A DNA stretch of 64,000 bases from Terramyces sp. JEL0728 (taxonomy: Eukaryota > Chytridiomycota > Chytridiomycetes > Rhizophydiales > Terramycetaceae): positions 1 to 64,000 of the forward strand of contig JADIIU010000018.1 of assembly GCA_027603945.1 (NCBI GenBank). Reading direction: 5' to 3'. Below are positions 10,181 through 20,666 of this stretch, in pieces (position 1 is the stretch's first letter; each line of letters begins with the position of its first letter). Position numbers and translations under genes: made by a program. The notes beneath the pieces were generated by a model, which searched no databases, was not told the origin of the DNA, and saw only the letters and a program-made list of their open reading frames with translations.

Positions 10181-11617
10181 ATGGGACATGAAGTATTAAT
10201 AGCGTGCGTGGGGAAACCATCAGCAGGGAAAAGCTCAATGTTAAATGCGAGTACTTTATTATAATATTCAGTGTCCGAAGCTTCTGCAAAAGTGGGGAAT
10301 TTTCCGTTTACCACCATCAAAGTACTCAAAATTAATATAGCCAAACCACGGAGTTGCATATGTTAATTTGCCATGCCCTTGTGCAAAGTTCAACAAACAG
10401 GCGGATTGCAATCCTAGACAGGGTAAATGTAACAATGGTATCCGAGCAGTTCCGGTACAAATTTTAGATGTTGCAGGACTGGTACCAGGAGCTTCCACAG
10501 GTGCAGGATTAGGAAACCAATTTCTGGATGATTTGAGAACAGCAGATGCGTTAATTCATGTAGTTGACGCTTCAGGAACAACAGATGAAAATGGAAAAGT
10601 TACTGTTGGATATGACCCAATCAACGATATTGATTGGCTGCGTTCTGAAATTCATAGGTTAAGCTATCTAATGCAAGTTGGGTGTACAATAATCTGATGA
10701 AGAAATGGCCAAATATCGTTCGCAGACATGTTGCTACAAGTAGATTTTGTTAATTCAGAATCACCAGTCGTCGAAACTCTGCAAGCTCAGTTCAGTGGAT
10801 ACGGAACAAACCGATTGATTATGAATCAGATATTGGACAAATTTTCAAACAAAGAACAATTGGAAACATGGAATGAGGATGTAGTGCTGCAGCTAGTAGA
10901 TGTTTTCTTGGATGTCAGATTCCCGACAATCGTGGTACCTTACGGTTTATGTAGGCGCTGAACAAAATTGATTTGCCAGACTCTGACAAGAATATCGACA
11001 ATATTTCCAGAAAGTATGGCCAGGTACATTTATGTAATTCCAGTCTAGAATAGTTTTGATTAGTGCATTGGCTGAAAACTTTCTGCGTAAGCTTCATAAA
11101 CAAAAGTTTCTCAATTACTATGAGGGAACTGATGCTTTTGAAACTCTGGACGATGTACAAGTAAGGTCAGATGGAGAAAAGCTACTCCCTATGGACGATA
11201 AGACAAAGACGCGGCTAGAAAGAGTACAGGATTTAGTGCTATTTAGATTTGGACATACAGGCATCCAGGAATGCTTGAAAACAGTGGTGGACGAGCTGGG
11301 GTAACAACTTTCTGACTAAGGCTGATCCCAGTGTATCCTGTTCGAAATGTAAATAATTTCAGCAGTTCTACCGGTGCTAGACAGGGAGGGGTATTCCGCG
11401 ATTGTTTATTGATAAGGCCTGGCATTACTGTCCGGCAATTGGCAGGAATGGTCCATCCAGAGCTGGAAAAATACTATTTATATGCCGAAACGGTTGGTAA
11501 CATCAGGGTAATCAACCATTAATATAGCTGGGCGAAGACGACCTTATGTCGACGAACAACAATATCATATCATTCAAGACTTCTCAAGAAATCAGCAAGC
11601 CGAAGCTGACCAAATAA
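10181..11617 (+). CDS. Obg-type GTPase of the Ygr210c group
   Basis: Nine exons with eight introns of 19-21 nt (10251-10271, 10322-10340, 10658-10677, 10740-10758, 10935-10954, 11024-11043, 11301-11320, 11508-11527) give 425 residues, against about 411 in yeast Ygr210c. Motifs: G1 [10 protein letters not shown]2 NFPFTTI, G3 [11 protein letters not shown]4 NKID, G5 ISAL, and a C-terminal TGS-like [19 protein letters not shown] zinc-like cluster [19 protein letters not shown] sits between G2 and G3 as expected. The P-loop is formed only by splicing and the first exon starts at ATG 10181. Likely a ribosome- or translation-linked GTPase. The stop lies in AATAAA. Confidence 0.88.
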
Positions 11618-11790
11618 AAGTCGAGTATCAATAAATCATTACCTCAGCTGATTCTCATACCTTGTTTGCCAGATTCTACTTTAGGGATATTTCAATTCCA
11701 TGTTATCCGAAATCACGACATTTGCTTGCAACTGTTTATTTTACGCCTTGATTTTCTTGACGCGAATCTCTAATCAGTGAAACCAACAAG

Positions 11791-13096
11791 ATGTCGCTCA
11801 ACGTACTAGTACTAGGAGGAGTTGGATTTATCGGAAGAAATTTTGTCACCTATTTGATAGAAAACAATCTCGTCAACAGCGTCAGAGTCGTCGACAAAGT
11901 ATTACCAGCAACAGCATACCTTGCAGCAGCACACAAAAAGATTTTTGCGGACCCACGGGTGGAATTCAAACAAGCGAATCTTGTTAATGCTGGTACTTTT
12001 TCGTTCCTATTTAGTGAGCATTCACAGAAAAGGTTTTTACGCGCGAGGATGGTAAACAATTTGATATTGTATTCAATTTGGCTGCTGAAACCAAGTATGG
12101 ACAAGCTGAAGAAGTAATTATAAAGTAATGTAGGTCTATGATGAAAAAGTGTTTCAACTTTCTGTAACAGTCGCCAAAGAAGCCGCGAAACGAAAAATTC
12201 GTGCTTTTGTAGAAGTCAGCACTGGGCAAGTATATGAAGCTGGAAAGGTGAGCAGCTGTTAAACTAGAAACCATCCAATGAAGAATCGAAACTTAAACCG
12301 TGGACTTTGATTGCAAAAGCAAAGGCAAAGGCTGAAGACGAAATTACAAAAATCCCCGGGTAATAATCATTTAACAATAGTCTCAATTTGATTATTATCC
12401 GACCTGCGATTGTTTACGGTCCATTTGACGTTCACGGAGTCAGTAATTTCTTTTAACCCGCAGCCCCCAGATTGATTATCGGTGCAGTATACAGCCACTT
12501 GAAGGAAGAAATGAAGTTCTTGTGGACCAAGGATCTCAAGATCAACACTGTCCACGTTGCAGATGTAGTTAGAGCGTTATGGCACGTAACTGCCACCACT
12601 GCTGAAAAAGGTGGAAGAGAATCTGCAACTGTTGCATCGCCTGAAATCTATAACCTTGCAGACAAGGGTGATACAGGTAATCATCATCTAACGGCAGACC
12701 AAGGAACAGTCAATACTTTTATTGAAAAGATTTTCAGCATTTCAACCGGCTTTCAAGGAACTGTTGTCTCGCAATTTGCCAAGGTGATTATCAATTAACA
12801 TCAGTTGAATCTGGAATCAATTACCGAAGATGTCAACGAAAAGCATCTCCAACCTTGGTCTGAACTTTGCAAAGCCGGTGAAATCGCCAACACTCCATTG
12901 ACGCCATACTTGGACCGCGAATTATTAAAGGATAACGCTCTTTCCATAGATGGCAGCAAAGTAACCTTCACTAAAGTAGATTGAAAAGACTCTTAACTTT
13001 AAATACATTCATCCTGAAATGACCGAGGCACTTGTCAGACAAGTAATCGATGAATTTGTTGAAGCTAAAATCTGGCCTGCTGGAACCACAAAGTGA
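11791..13096 (+). CDS. Extended SDR (NAD-dependent epimerase-like), atypical active site
   Basis: Nine exons give 378 residues. The nucleotide site GGVGFIGRNF is at residues 9-18, and FNLAAETKYGQ, FVEVSTGQVYEAGK and IRPAIVYGP follow in epimerase order. The usual catalytic YxxxK is not seen. The matching stretch reads LIAKAKAKAED with no Tyr, so activity as an ordinary epimerase is doubtful. Introns are 20, 20, 21, 21, 21, 21 and 19 nt, plus a first one (11993-12018) that I place at 26 nt, the longest in the window and the least certain boundary. Related proteins occur widely in fungi without a named substrate. Confidence 0.78.
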
Positions 13097-13142
13097 TTTC
13101 AATAAATTGCTTCCACTGTTTATTTTAAAAAGCGATTGTTTA

Positions 13143-14363
13143 TTAGGCTGCGTCTTCAATAAACGACAAGTTTTCCAAAGCGTTGCCTGTAGAAATAGTG
13201 ACATATGCATCTGTTCCATACCCAAACATGCTGTACAGTGACAGAGAGCCGCCCCAGTAGTTAGCGTACACCCTTGACAAAGACAGCCCAATTCCTAAAG
13301 GTATATCTAATGGAATTGCATCTTCGATTTTCCCCAACAGCTTTTTTTGTTGGTACAATTCGCCGGCTGTCGGTTTTACGAAATTCCACAGATTTGACAT
13401 TGCATCTTTATCAATACCTCCGCCTTTGTTAAAATCAAATACCTTCATCCGAGACTCTAAACATCACTTGGTTGTCTCCGACCCCAATAGTTACTCTGAT
13501 AGGCGGCAAAATATCCTCATCAGCGTGGGATTTCAGAGTATATTTCATGCTGTTCTTGAATAATTCGTACATTATGTATTCAATGTGGTCTGGTATATAT
13601 ACAAATGAGGCATTTAGATGCCCATCAACAATTAATTCTGGTGCTTCCGCATCGTACGTCTTTGCAAACAATTCTCCAGCCAGCCGATAACATTTGTGTA
13701 CGACATCAGCAGCTTTACACGAAGTATTCAGTATTCCAATCATTCCTTCTGAAGTTGGGAGAGTGCCTTGCTGGACTGAAGATAGTGCGATATGCTGCTC
13801 GGCTAAAACTCTTCTGCTTATGCGAGATCGGAGTGTTTCATTCATGAATTTGTTGCAGTCAGTGGACAGAACGTGACTCTGCGATTCATACATACCAACA
13901 ACCAAGTGCGGAATGACGATTGCATGAACATTAAGTTGGTTTTGAACAAATTCGCAAAATTTGAGGTTTTCTTCCATGGTATGTACTGCAGGATAGTTTC
14001 TAAATTCCTCGAATGCTTCCCAATATAATTTATACACCATTTCAATGTGAGGATTAGTGCCTACAACAAACGGGAGCTGCTGGAACATCCTATCATTACC
14101 GATATTTACCTTATGCGATGAGCGAGCCGCACTGGCAGTTCTTCTCGAATATAATTCGCTGTTGTTAGACGCAAAATACCAGATCTGACTAATTTCTCTT
14201 CATTTAATAACTCTGTTCTTCCAAACTTCGTCAATTGTCTCAAAGTAACTGCCACAACATTCTTTGCTGCGTATTTTTCCAGGACTCTGTTCTTGTAAAA
14301 ATCAATATGAAGCCTCCTTTGATTCTGCACTTGTATTGGATTTTTTATCAGCCGCGAAAGCAT
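13143..14363 (-). CDS. Mitochondrial pyruvate (or branched-chain) dehydrogenase kinase
   Basis: Exons 14363-14110, 14089-13443 and 13423-13143 give 393 residues, the usual PDK length. The N-terminus is a basic presequence. GHKL ATPase boxes are present: N box YELFKNSMK, G1 DEGGGI (formed across the second intron), and G2 GIGLSLSRVYANYWGG. The four-helix N-domain carries FVVGTNPHIEMVY. PDKs phosphorylate the E1 subunit in the matrix and switch off the dehydrogenase complex. The PDK and BCKDK branches cannot be separated by eye. Introns are 20 and 19 nt. The stop is TAATAAA. Confidence 0.87.
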
Positions 14364-15225
14364 TAAGAGGTTTTGTAAAGTTTTTAGAATATGAGGGAAA
14401 ATATATTGATTGGCTGGCTGACTCAGAAGACATGCGGGGCCGCTGGTGATGAAGAAATGTGAATGAATTGATGAACCTGGCCACGAATCAAATGAATGCC
14501 AGGTCTGGATAAATCTTATTCAATTCGCTTGTGCTTCCTGTTTGTTTCTTTCTCATTACCGAGTGCGAACCTGGACAAATAAATCTCACAGAAGCAATTT
14601 GGTTCTCAACGAGATCAGTTGTGGAATGATTAGCAGTCCTGGTCTTATGTTCAAGTTGAGCTAGAGTCGGAGTACATCTTGGGAGTGTCTACTTGTATAA
14701 TAGCCAGACCTTTGCTGAAATCATGGGCTGGCATTGTGATTAGTAGCATCCAAAGTTCAAAGAATATTCAACTGCTGCCGATAGCAAGGATATATAAGCG
14801 AATATCAAAAAGATTATCTTTTATAACATGTGCTATTTTCATCAGCAGCATAGTCTGATGACATTTGTACCACCAAATTCACCAAGAGAACAACCAGTTT
14901 CAATCCACCAGCACAAGCGGAACACTCATCAACTTGCCGTTTACTTGTCCTCGCATCAGGGATCCATCTGGTTGCTGGGTTTTCCTTTTTCAGCATCGCA
15001 GAAGCACTTTATATTTTTAAAAGATAAACCAGCACAGTATTTGAGAAGGGCAGTCCTAATTGTAAAAGACTACACGCAGATTTGGTTTCTGAGCCCAGCC
15101 ATTTGATTTATTAAGCATTCAAAAGTTGTGAAATTGTGGATCGGGCCACCCTCGTTTGGTAAGTGACTGTAGCACAAAGTCTTTTCAACGCTTTCGAAAA
15201 AGGTCCTCGCTAGTTTCCAGCTCTA
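14364..15225. other. Intergenic region without a supported gene
   Basis: About 860 bases between the divergently transcribed PDK and C2H2 genes. Short ORFs (14828-15106 on +, 14814-14996 on -) are not recognisable and lack splice-linked partners. A TATA-like tatataagcg lies near 14790. It is the second-longest gap in the window and may hold promoters for both neighbours. Confidence 0.35.
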
Positions 15226-15948
15226 ATGGAAAGAGAAGATCATTCAAAGGATTGGATGAGCTCTATGCACAAACAGCTCTCTTCAAATCAAATACTGCGG
15301 GACCAGCAGTTGACACTGCCAGCACCAAACCTATCACCACTGTTAATAAACTCGACGATTCCATACGAAAACCAAAACTACATGTACGATATGCTAAACT
15401 CGCCGGTTGACGATTTACAAAATATTTCAAAAGTAACGTATAAATACAACTTTGACAAGCAAGAAAGTCCAAGTTCACTAGAAAGCCCTGTATTTAATAA
15501 TGGAGATTTTAAAGGATCCAAATATATAATAATGCCTGAAAACCAACAGCCAGCAAATTATCAATCATACAGTTATAATAATTCCGTAATGCCAAGCGAA
15601 TACTACCAGCAATCATCAAAGGACTTTAATCCGATCCAAATGCCTGTCACATCGTTTGAACCGCCAAACACTTTCAACTGTTTTTGTGGTTTGACATTTG
15701 ACTCGCAAAAGGAATTCACAAAGCATGAAAAGACCCATAAGCCTGTGGTAAGGCCGCATGTCTGTGAGACCTGCCTTGTAAGGTTGTATTTAACTTAGCG
15801 CGCATTTACTCGTCGGCAGGATTTAAAAAGACATCAGGCAACACATACGCAAACTGTCAAGCCTTACAAATGTCAAAAATGCAGTACTACTTTTACTCGC
15901 AGTGATGCTTTACACCGACATGTTAAAGCCAAGAGATGTGGAAATTAA
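15226..15948 (+). CDS. C2H2 zinc-finger transcription factor
   Basis: Exons 15226-15777 and 15799-15948 give 233 residues. The first 150 are Gln/Asn/Ser/Pro-rich, like an activation region. Three fingers follow: CFCGLTFDSQKEFTKHEKTH, then CETCLRAFTRRQDLKRHQATH, formed exactly across the 21-nt intron, then CQKCSTTFTRSDALHRHVKA with a terminal Cys. The last two are typical DNA-binding Kruppel-like fingers. Target genes are unknown. A start further upstream is possible. Confidence 0.8.
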
Positions 15949-16067
15949 TTGTGCATATTTGATGCTTGTTAATAAACGATTAGAATAGACAAGCTAATCC
16001 TTTAGCTGTCTTGCCAATTGCTGTTGCTTCATAAATGCTTTCATGAGCTGATTTATTGGTGAATAAA

Positions 16068-17874
16068 TTAAATCTGATTGAAAAAGATGCCATCTACATC
16101 TCCTTGTGCTTCAATATCACATAAACTAAACCACGCATGCGATAATTGAGTTCCAAATGTAGACATCATAGCATAACCCCAGGTAAATGTTTCGGCATTG
16201 AAATGTTCAGGAGGAAACAGCTTTGGCGATTCCTGGAAAACAATTTCCACCTCTACGTATAGTCCATTTACCAATTCCAAGTCTTCACTATTGTTAGCTG
16301 TAATTTACAATAACAGTTCTTCGCATTTGTCAAAGGGGAAATCTTGATAGTATTTGGCGAGGATCGGCTTCCACGAGGACTTTGGCGAATACAGTGAATG
16401 GATAAGACTTAAAATTAGCATTACATCCTCATCCAGGTATTCGTTGCTCTTTAGTTTTCCCAACTTCTTTACAAATTTCTTTTCCACGCCAGAGTGCATA
16501 ATGTGAAAGAACGTTTTTGATTTTGCAACGTCGGCGCCTTGCAAAACACTGGGATACTCTTGTAGAATTAGCTTCATTGCGTTTTGAATAATTTTGATTT
16601 GGCCTGTCCTGTAAATTTGAGCCAATTGCAAAGGGGTTTGATCGCCTTGTAAGATGTAGTTGTTCATTTGAATTTCTCCTGCAAAGTGATTTCGTAACTT
16701 TTGGTCTAATAACTGATACAGCGTAATTAGTGCTATAGATTGGTTTCGTCCAAGGGTGATTTTATCCAATTCCCCCTCACGCTGTTCAAAATATTCCAAT
16801 TCAAATTCATTCGCAACAAATATACAAGCGGCAATTAGCAATTCTCCTTTTAGCTGAACATCATCTTCATAAAGCATATGAAATCGCGAAATGGAATTGG
16901 TTTGAAACAAATCTCTACGCTTCAATAATAAAGGATCTTGCAAACTGTTGTTTAAAGTTATTTTGAAATAATTTTCAGGATTTGGATCTAATACAAATCC
17001 ATAATTTCCGAGCAAGTTCTGGCATTAGTTTAACAAACCTCATTTCCTTTTGGGCCATAGTTATTGTACACATCTGATCCTTCCGGTATCTCTTCTCTAG
17101 CAATAAATGCTACACCATCATCTTTCATTCGCCATTCAATTTTGAATCCTCTTTTGTGATTCAGCTGCATAAATCTCAGATTACCATATCTAGAACAGGG
17201 TACAAACAAAGCTCGGAAATTGAAATCCAGTCCGATTCAATTGTTGAAGAGTCAATTCCAAATCTCTCTTCCTTTTTTGCCTTTGGAAATGCTCTTGATG
17301 TTATCGATGCATATGCCCACAAAAACGTTTCAAAAGTCCAATTGCCATTAAACAAGTGTCCGGCGCATTCCTCTATAGCAGGAACTATCTGCTGAAACCA
17401 CCTTAATCTATCGAATGTAATGAATTCTAAATTAGTGCCTCCAAGTAGTCCTGCAATCATCTCTGGCTCCCAGCACACAGGCAAATTATAATCCTTGGGC
17501 AAGGAATTTAAATATGCGGACCAATGCGAATCGACTTTATACTTTTCATAAACCATAAAAACAGCCATGCAAATGATTTCTTTTCCGTGAGGATAATGTT
17601 CTGGCGCAATCAATTCAGGATGAGAATCATTCAAGTGGCTCTCCACCAATCTTCCTATCTTTGAAGTCATTGCCACTGATTCTGACAGCAATATTGCATT
17701 TGGAATAAAGCATATTTCATCCCCGCCAGCAATCGTTTTCCTCGCTTTCACTCCTCTATCTGCTTCCTTTCCTGCATCTTCACTATGTATTTGCAAATTT
17801 GACACTGTTGCTCCGTTATCCCGTGCCCATTCCAACAAATCCTCCCCTACTGGGTTGACTTTGACTTTTTTCAT
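16068..17874 (-). CDS. SET-domain protein lysine methyltransferase, Rubisco-LSMT/SETD type
   Basis: Exons 17874-17185, 17164-17039, 17018-16309 and 16287-16068 give 581 residues. A split SET domain is visible: RGVKARKTIAGGDEI, WSAYLNSLPKDYNLPVCW, WAYASITSRAF, then DMLNHKRGFKIEW formed across the first intron and NNYGPKGNENLLGNYGFVLD across the second. The alpha-helical substrate-binding region follows. Such enzymes methylate ribosomal or translation proteins. The last roughly 100 residues (SPKSSWKPILAKYYQDFP, then FNAETFTWGYAMMSTFG) look like a second, truncated copy of the SET N-half. Introns are 20, 20 and 21 nt. Confidence 0.8.
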
Positions 17875-17917
17875 AAGATTTTGCCAGCCACTTGGCCTCA
17901 AAGAGTCATATGAAGAA

Positions 17918-18753
17918 ATGCCTGAGAATTTTGCAGAATCAATCTTACATATGTCGCAAGAACGAAATACGGAACCAAATCCACCGCCAAATAATCTGGA
18001 AGAAGAAACCCCATCAGTAGGAGAATTCGTTATTACATTTCAAATATTTTATCCAACAGAAGAGGATATCCCGACAAGGAGAATGAATTTAAGACCTCGT
18101 AGTCACAGAAGACCCCCAATTCCAGATTTATTTGAACAGAGCTATATTGGGGGACTAGCCCATTTTATTATCCAGGTATTTATTATCATAACCAAGCAAT
18201 TTCTATTACGCCGACTCGACGCCTCTGGAAATAGAACATATCCTGCCTCGGAAACGGCATTAGAAGCACTGCAAAAATTCCCTCATTTGTCTGAAAAGAG
18301 AAGACAGAAACATAAACTGTGTGCTATTTGCCAAGAGGATTTTCCAGAAGGACCATATCCAGTCACAACAAGCGCTTCTGAACAGACTAATGAAACCAAA
18401 GATAGTGAAAATAGTGAAATTAATTATGAAGAAATAGTCCGAATGCCCTGCCACCACGTATTTCATCGTACTTGTATTTATAAATGGCTTAATTCCAACT
18501 CGTCGTGTCCAACATGCCGCTATGAAGTAAGTTCCTCTTAATCTAGATTTCCACAAACGACGAAGAATATAACGAAGGAATTAATACCAGAATGAAAGAT
18601 AGAAATGAAAAGTTGAATACGGAAGGAGATACCGATGATGAAAGCGAAGAACCCGAAAGTATACCGTCAAGTCTAAAGAGAAAGCGATCCTCATCTACCG
18701 TCGATGTATCGCAGAAGAAGATAAAAGTGTCAGAAGAAGAAAGTAATTTGTAA
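17918..18753 (+). CDS. RING-H2 E3 ubiquitin ligase
   Basis: Exons 17918-18175, 18197-18526 and 18547-18753 give 264 residues. The RING-H2 reads CAICQEDFPEGPY, a Ser/Glu insert of about 25 residues, then CHHVFHRTCIYKWLNSNSSCPTC with all eight ligands in C3H2C3 order. An acidic then basic C-terminal tail (KRKRSS) may be a nuclear signal. The first intron (21 nt, no stop) is read through in frame, so its removal is inferred from pattern. The second (20 nt) is certain from its stop codon. The start is 43 bases from the divergent SET gene, so the promoters must be shared. Confidence 0.8.
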
Positions 18754-18927
18754 GTTTAGTATCATGTTCCGTTAGCCTTAGTATCTATACCATTCTAATA
18801 AACATGCTTAGTACAGTACTTGCATTCTGTGTTGGATTGTGGTCCAATAGTGGCATTCAATATGGCAGACTAATCAAATGGTAAAAGTAAACATATTTAT
18901 CTAAGCAGCCTCGATTGTAAAGTAGAA

Positions 18928-20331
18928 TTATTTGGTAAGGTCCTTGACGAGGAAATAGATGAATGGTAGGGAGAAGGTCATCAACCCCCAGTTAACTACT
19001 AATTGAACCAAGTAACTAGTTCCGACGGCGTCCATTCTCCATGAAATAGCACCACCTGCGCTTTGGAAACCTTTGTATACACCAACGAATCTTGCCAATT
19101 CCCCAGAATCATTCGACATGGTACCAAGTAGCCAATAAATGTAGTTTTGGTAAATGGCGTCTAATAAACCGTACAAGAGGTAGACTACAATAGGGAAAGC
19201 CGCTTTAGCACTTTGATAGTCGATACCATGGTTAGCATCATCTCTGGTGAATGATGATTGAAGGAGTAGCCCAAGAGCCCAAGCGAGAGTTGAAGTCAAC
19301 GCGACGATAGCAAGACCGACAGTGCCTCTCTTCTTGAACGACCAGGAATGTTTGTCAAGCACAAAGGTGCCAAACAAGTATGCGCCAAGCATCTGTGCTC
19401 CCCAGTACAAGCAGTTGTTTAGACCTAAATGAAAAAGCGGTTACCTCTAGTTCTAAGGTTGAAAAGCATACCGTTGACGGCATTAAACTGATACCCATAA
19501 AAGAAATTAGAGGTGAAAAATGCAGGGATAAGCACAATGATTCGCTTGTCCAAAAGAGCTTTCCAAAAGTTGTGCATTTCATCTTTGACGTTGTTGTGCT
19601 TTGGGAACTGCACCTTTGATCCATCAGATTTGACAATGGCACTAGCAGGCTTCAAAAACAGGGCCAAAACACTACCGCCCAACATCATTACGATGAAAGC
19701 AATGTAAGTGGCATTGTTAACACTGCCAGAGTCGGAATTGTAGTTTGCAATAAATGGAATCAGACCGCCTAATACACCACCAAGGTTGAATATGATCCAA
19801 AACGTGGCAATGTACTCTCCTTTTACTTCTTCAGTTGGATAGGACAAGAGAATAGATCCTTGAGAAGTCCAAAGCATTGCTGCACCGAGACCGAGTACCC
19901 CACCAGCGAGAACAACAAGGAAATCAGAGCTGTTGATGTTGTAGTTCAAGAGGGAGGCTGCATACAAAGCGTAGGTAGATCCGCCAACAAGGAGACACAA
20001 TCTTGGCCCCAGAAAGTTGTTCAAGGCACTGGAAAAGTAAAAGGAAAAGAGAGCGAAACAAGTGTACAGCGCAGCGTTTGCGTTGGAAGCTACGGTTTGA
20101 TCAACCTGACCTAAAACTTAGGATATAAATACCTCCACCTCCCATCCCGTTAAGGACGTTAAACATCCCAGGGCAAGCGAAACAAATGAAACCAATCAAG
20201 ATGATTTGATTGTAGGCGTTTGATTGCACATTTTCTGGTTGCTTTTCGTGATCAACCTCTTCCAAAGATGTAGCGTCAACCTTATGAGTAACTGGCTCTT
20301 CGTTTGGTAACTGCATATACTTTCTTGCCAT
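18928..20331 (-). CDS. UNC93-like (DUF895) major facilitator transporter
   Basis: Exons 20331-20133, 20110-19445 and 19424-18928 give 453 residues with about eleven hydrophobic segments. The family motif GMGGGGQVDQTVASNANAAL is created across the first intron (22 nt) and LRTRGLNNCLYWGAQM across the second (20 nt). PFIANYN and LLSYPTEEVKGEYIATFW are typical of fungal DUF895 members. Substrates are unknown for the family. The first 35 residues are a charged cytosolic tail. Confidence 0.85.
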
Positions 20332-20666
20332 AGGTGGTCTTTTTATACTCTTCTTTAGTTTCTTTATTTAGCGACACAAACCAAGCGTGACCAAAAATAG
20401 TTACCACCACCACAGGTGGCAGTGAATCTCAGGGATATGCAGGTGCAATCCAGGTGTTGTGATTAGAAAAAGCAGAGCAACAGATACCGATTGCAGTTTT
20501 TGGCTTTACACTTGCTGATTTATTAGTGTACTTGGTCTGTGGATGATCACTGGGAACGCCTTCTTGGCCGCATCGATCAAATTTAATATCTCAAGAGCAC
20601 ATTATATTTTGATGTAAAGATTATTTGATATTTCACAGAACTTGAAAATAATAGTTGGAATTTTGC
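20332..20666. other. Divergent promoter region
   Basis: 335 bases between the start codons of the UNC93-like gene (-) and the large unknown gene (+). No ORF or RNA gene is seen. It contains a CCACCACCACAGGTGG block near 20405 with inverted symmetry, which might be a factor site. Confidence 0.35.

Noticed and set aside
10000..10359. Minus-strand 119-residue ORF with a signal-peptide-like start and cysteines, looking like a small secreted effector
   Set aside because: It is antisense to the first exons of the Obg-type GTPase. The plus strand there encodes the P-loop and TTI motifs across two introns, so the minus frame is a by-product.
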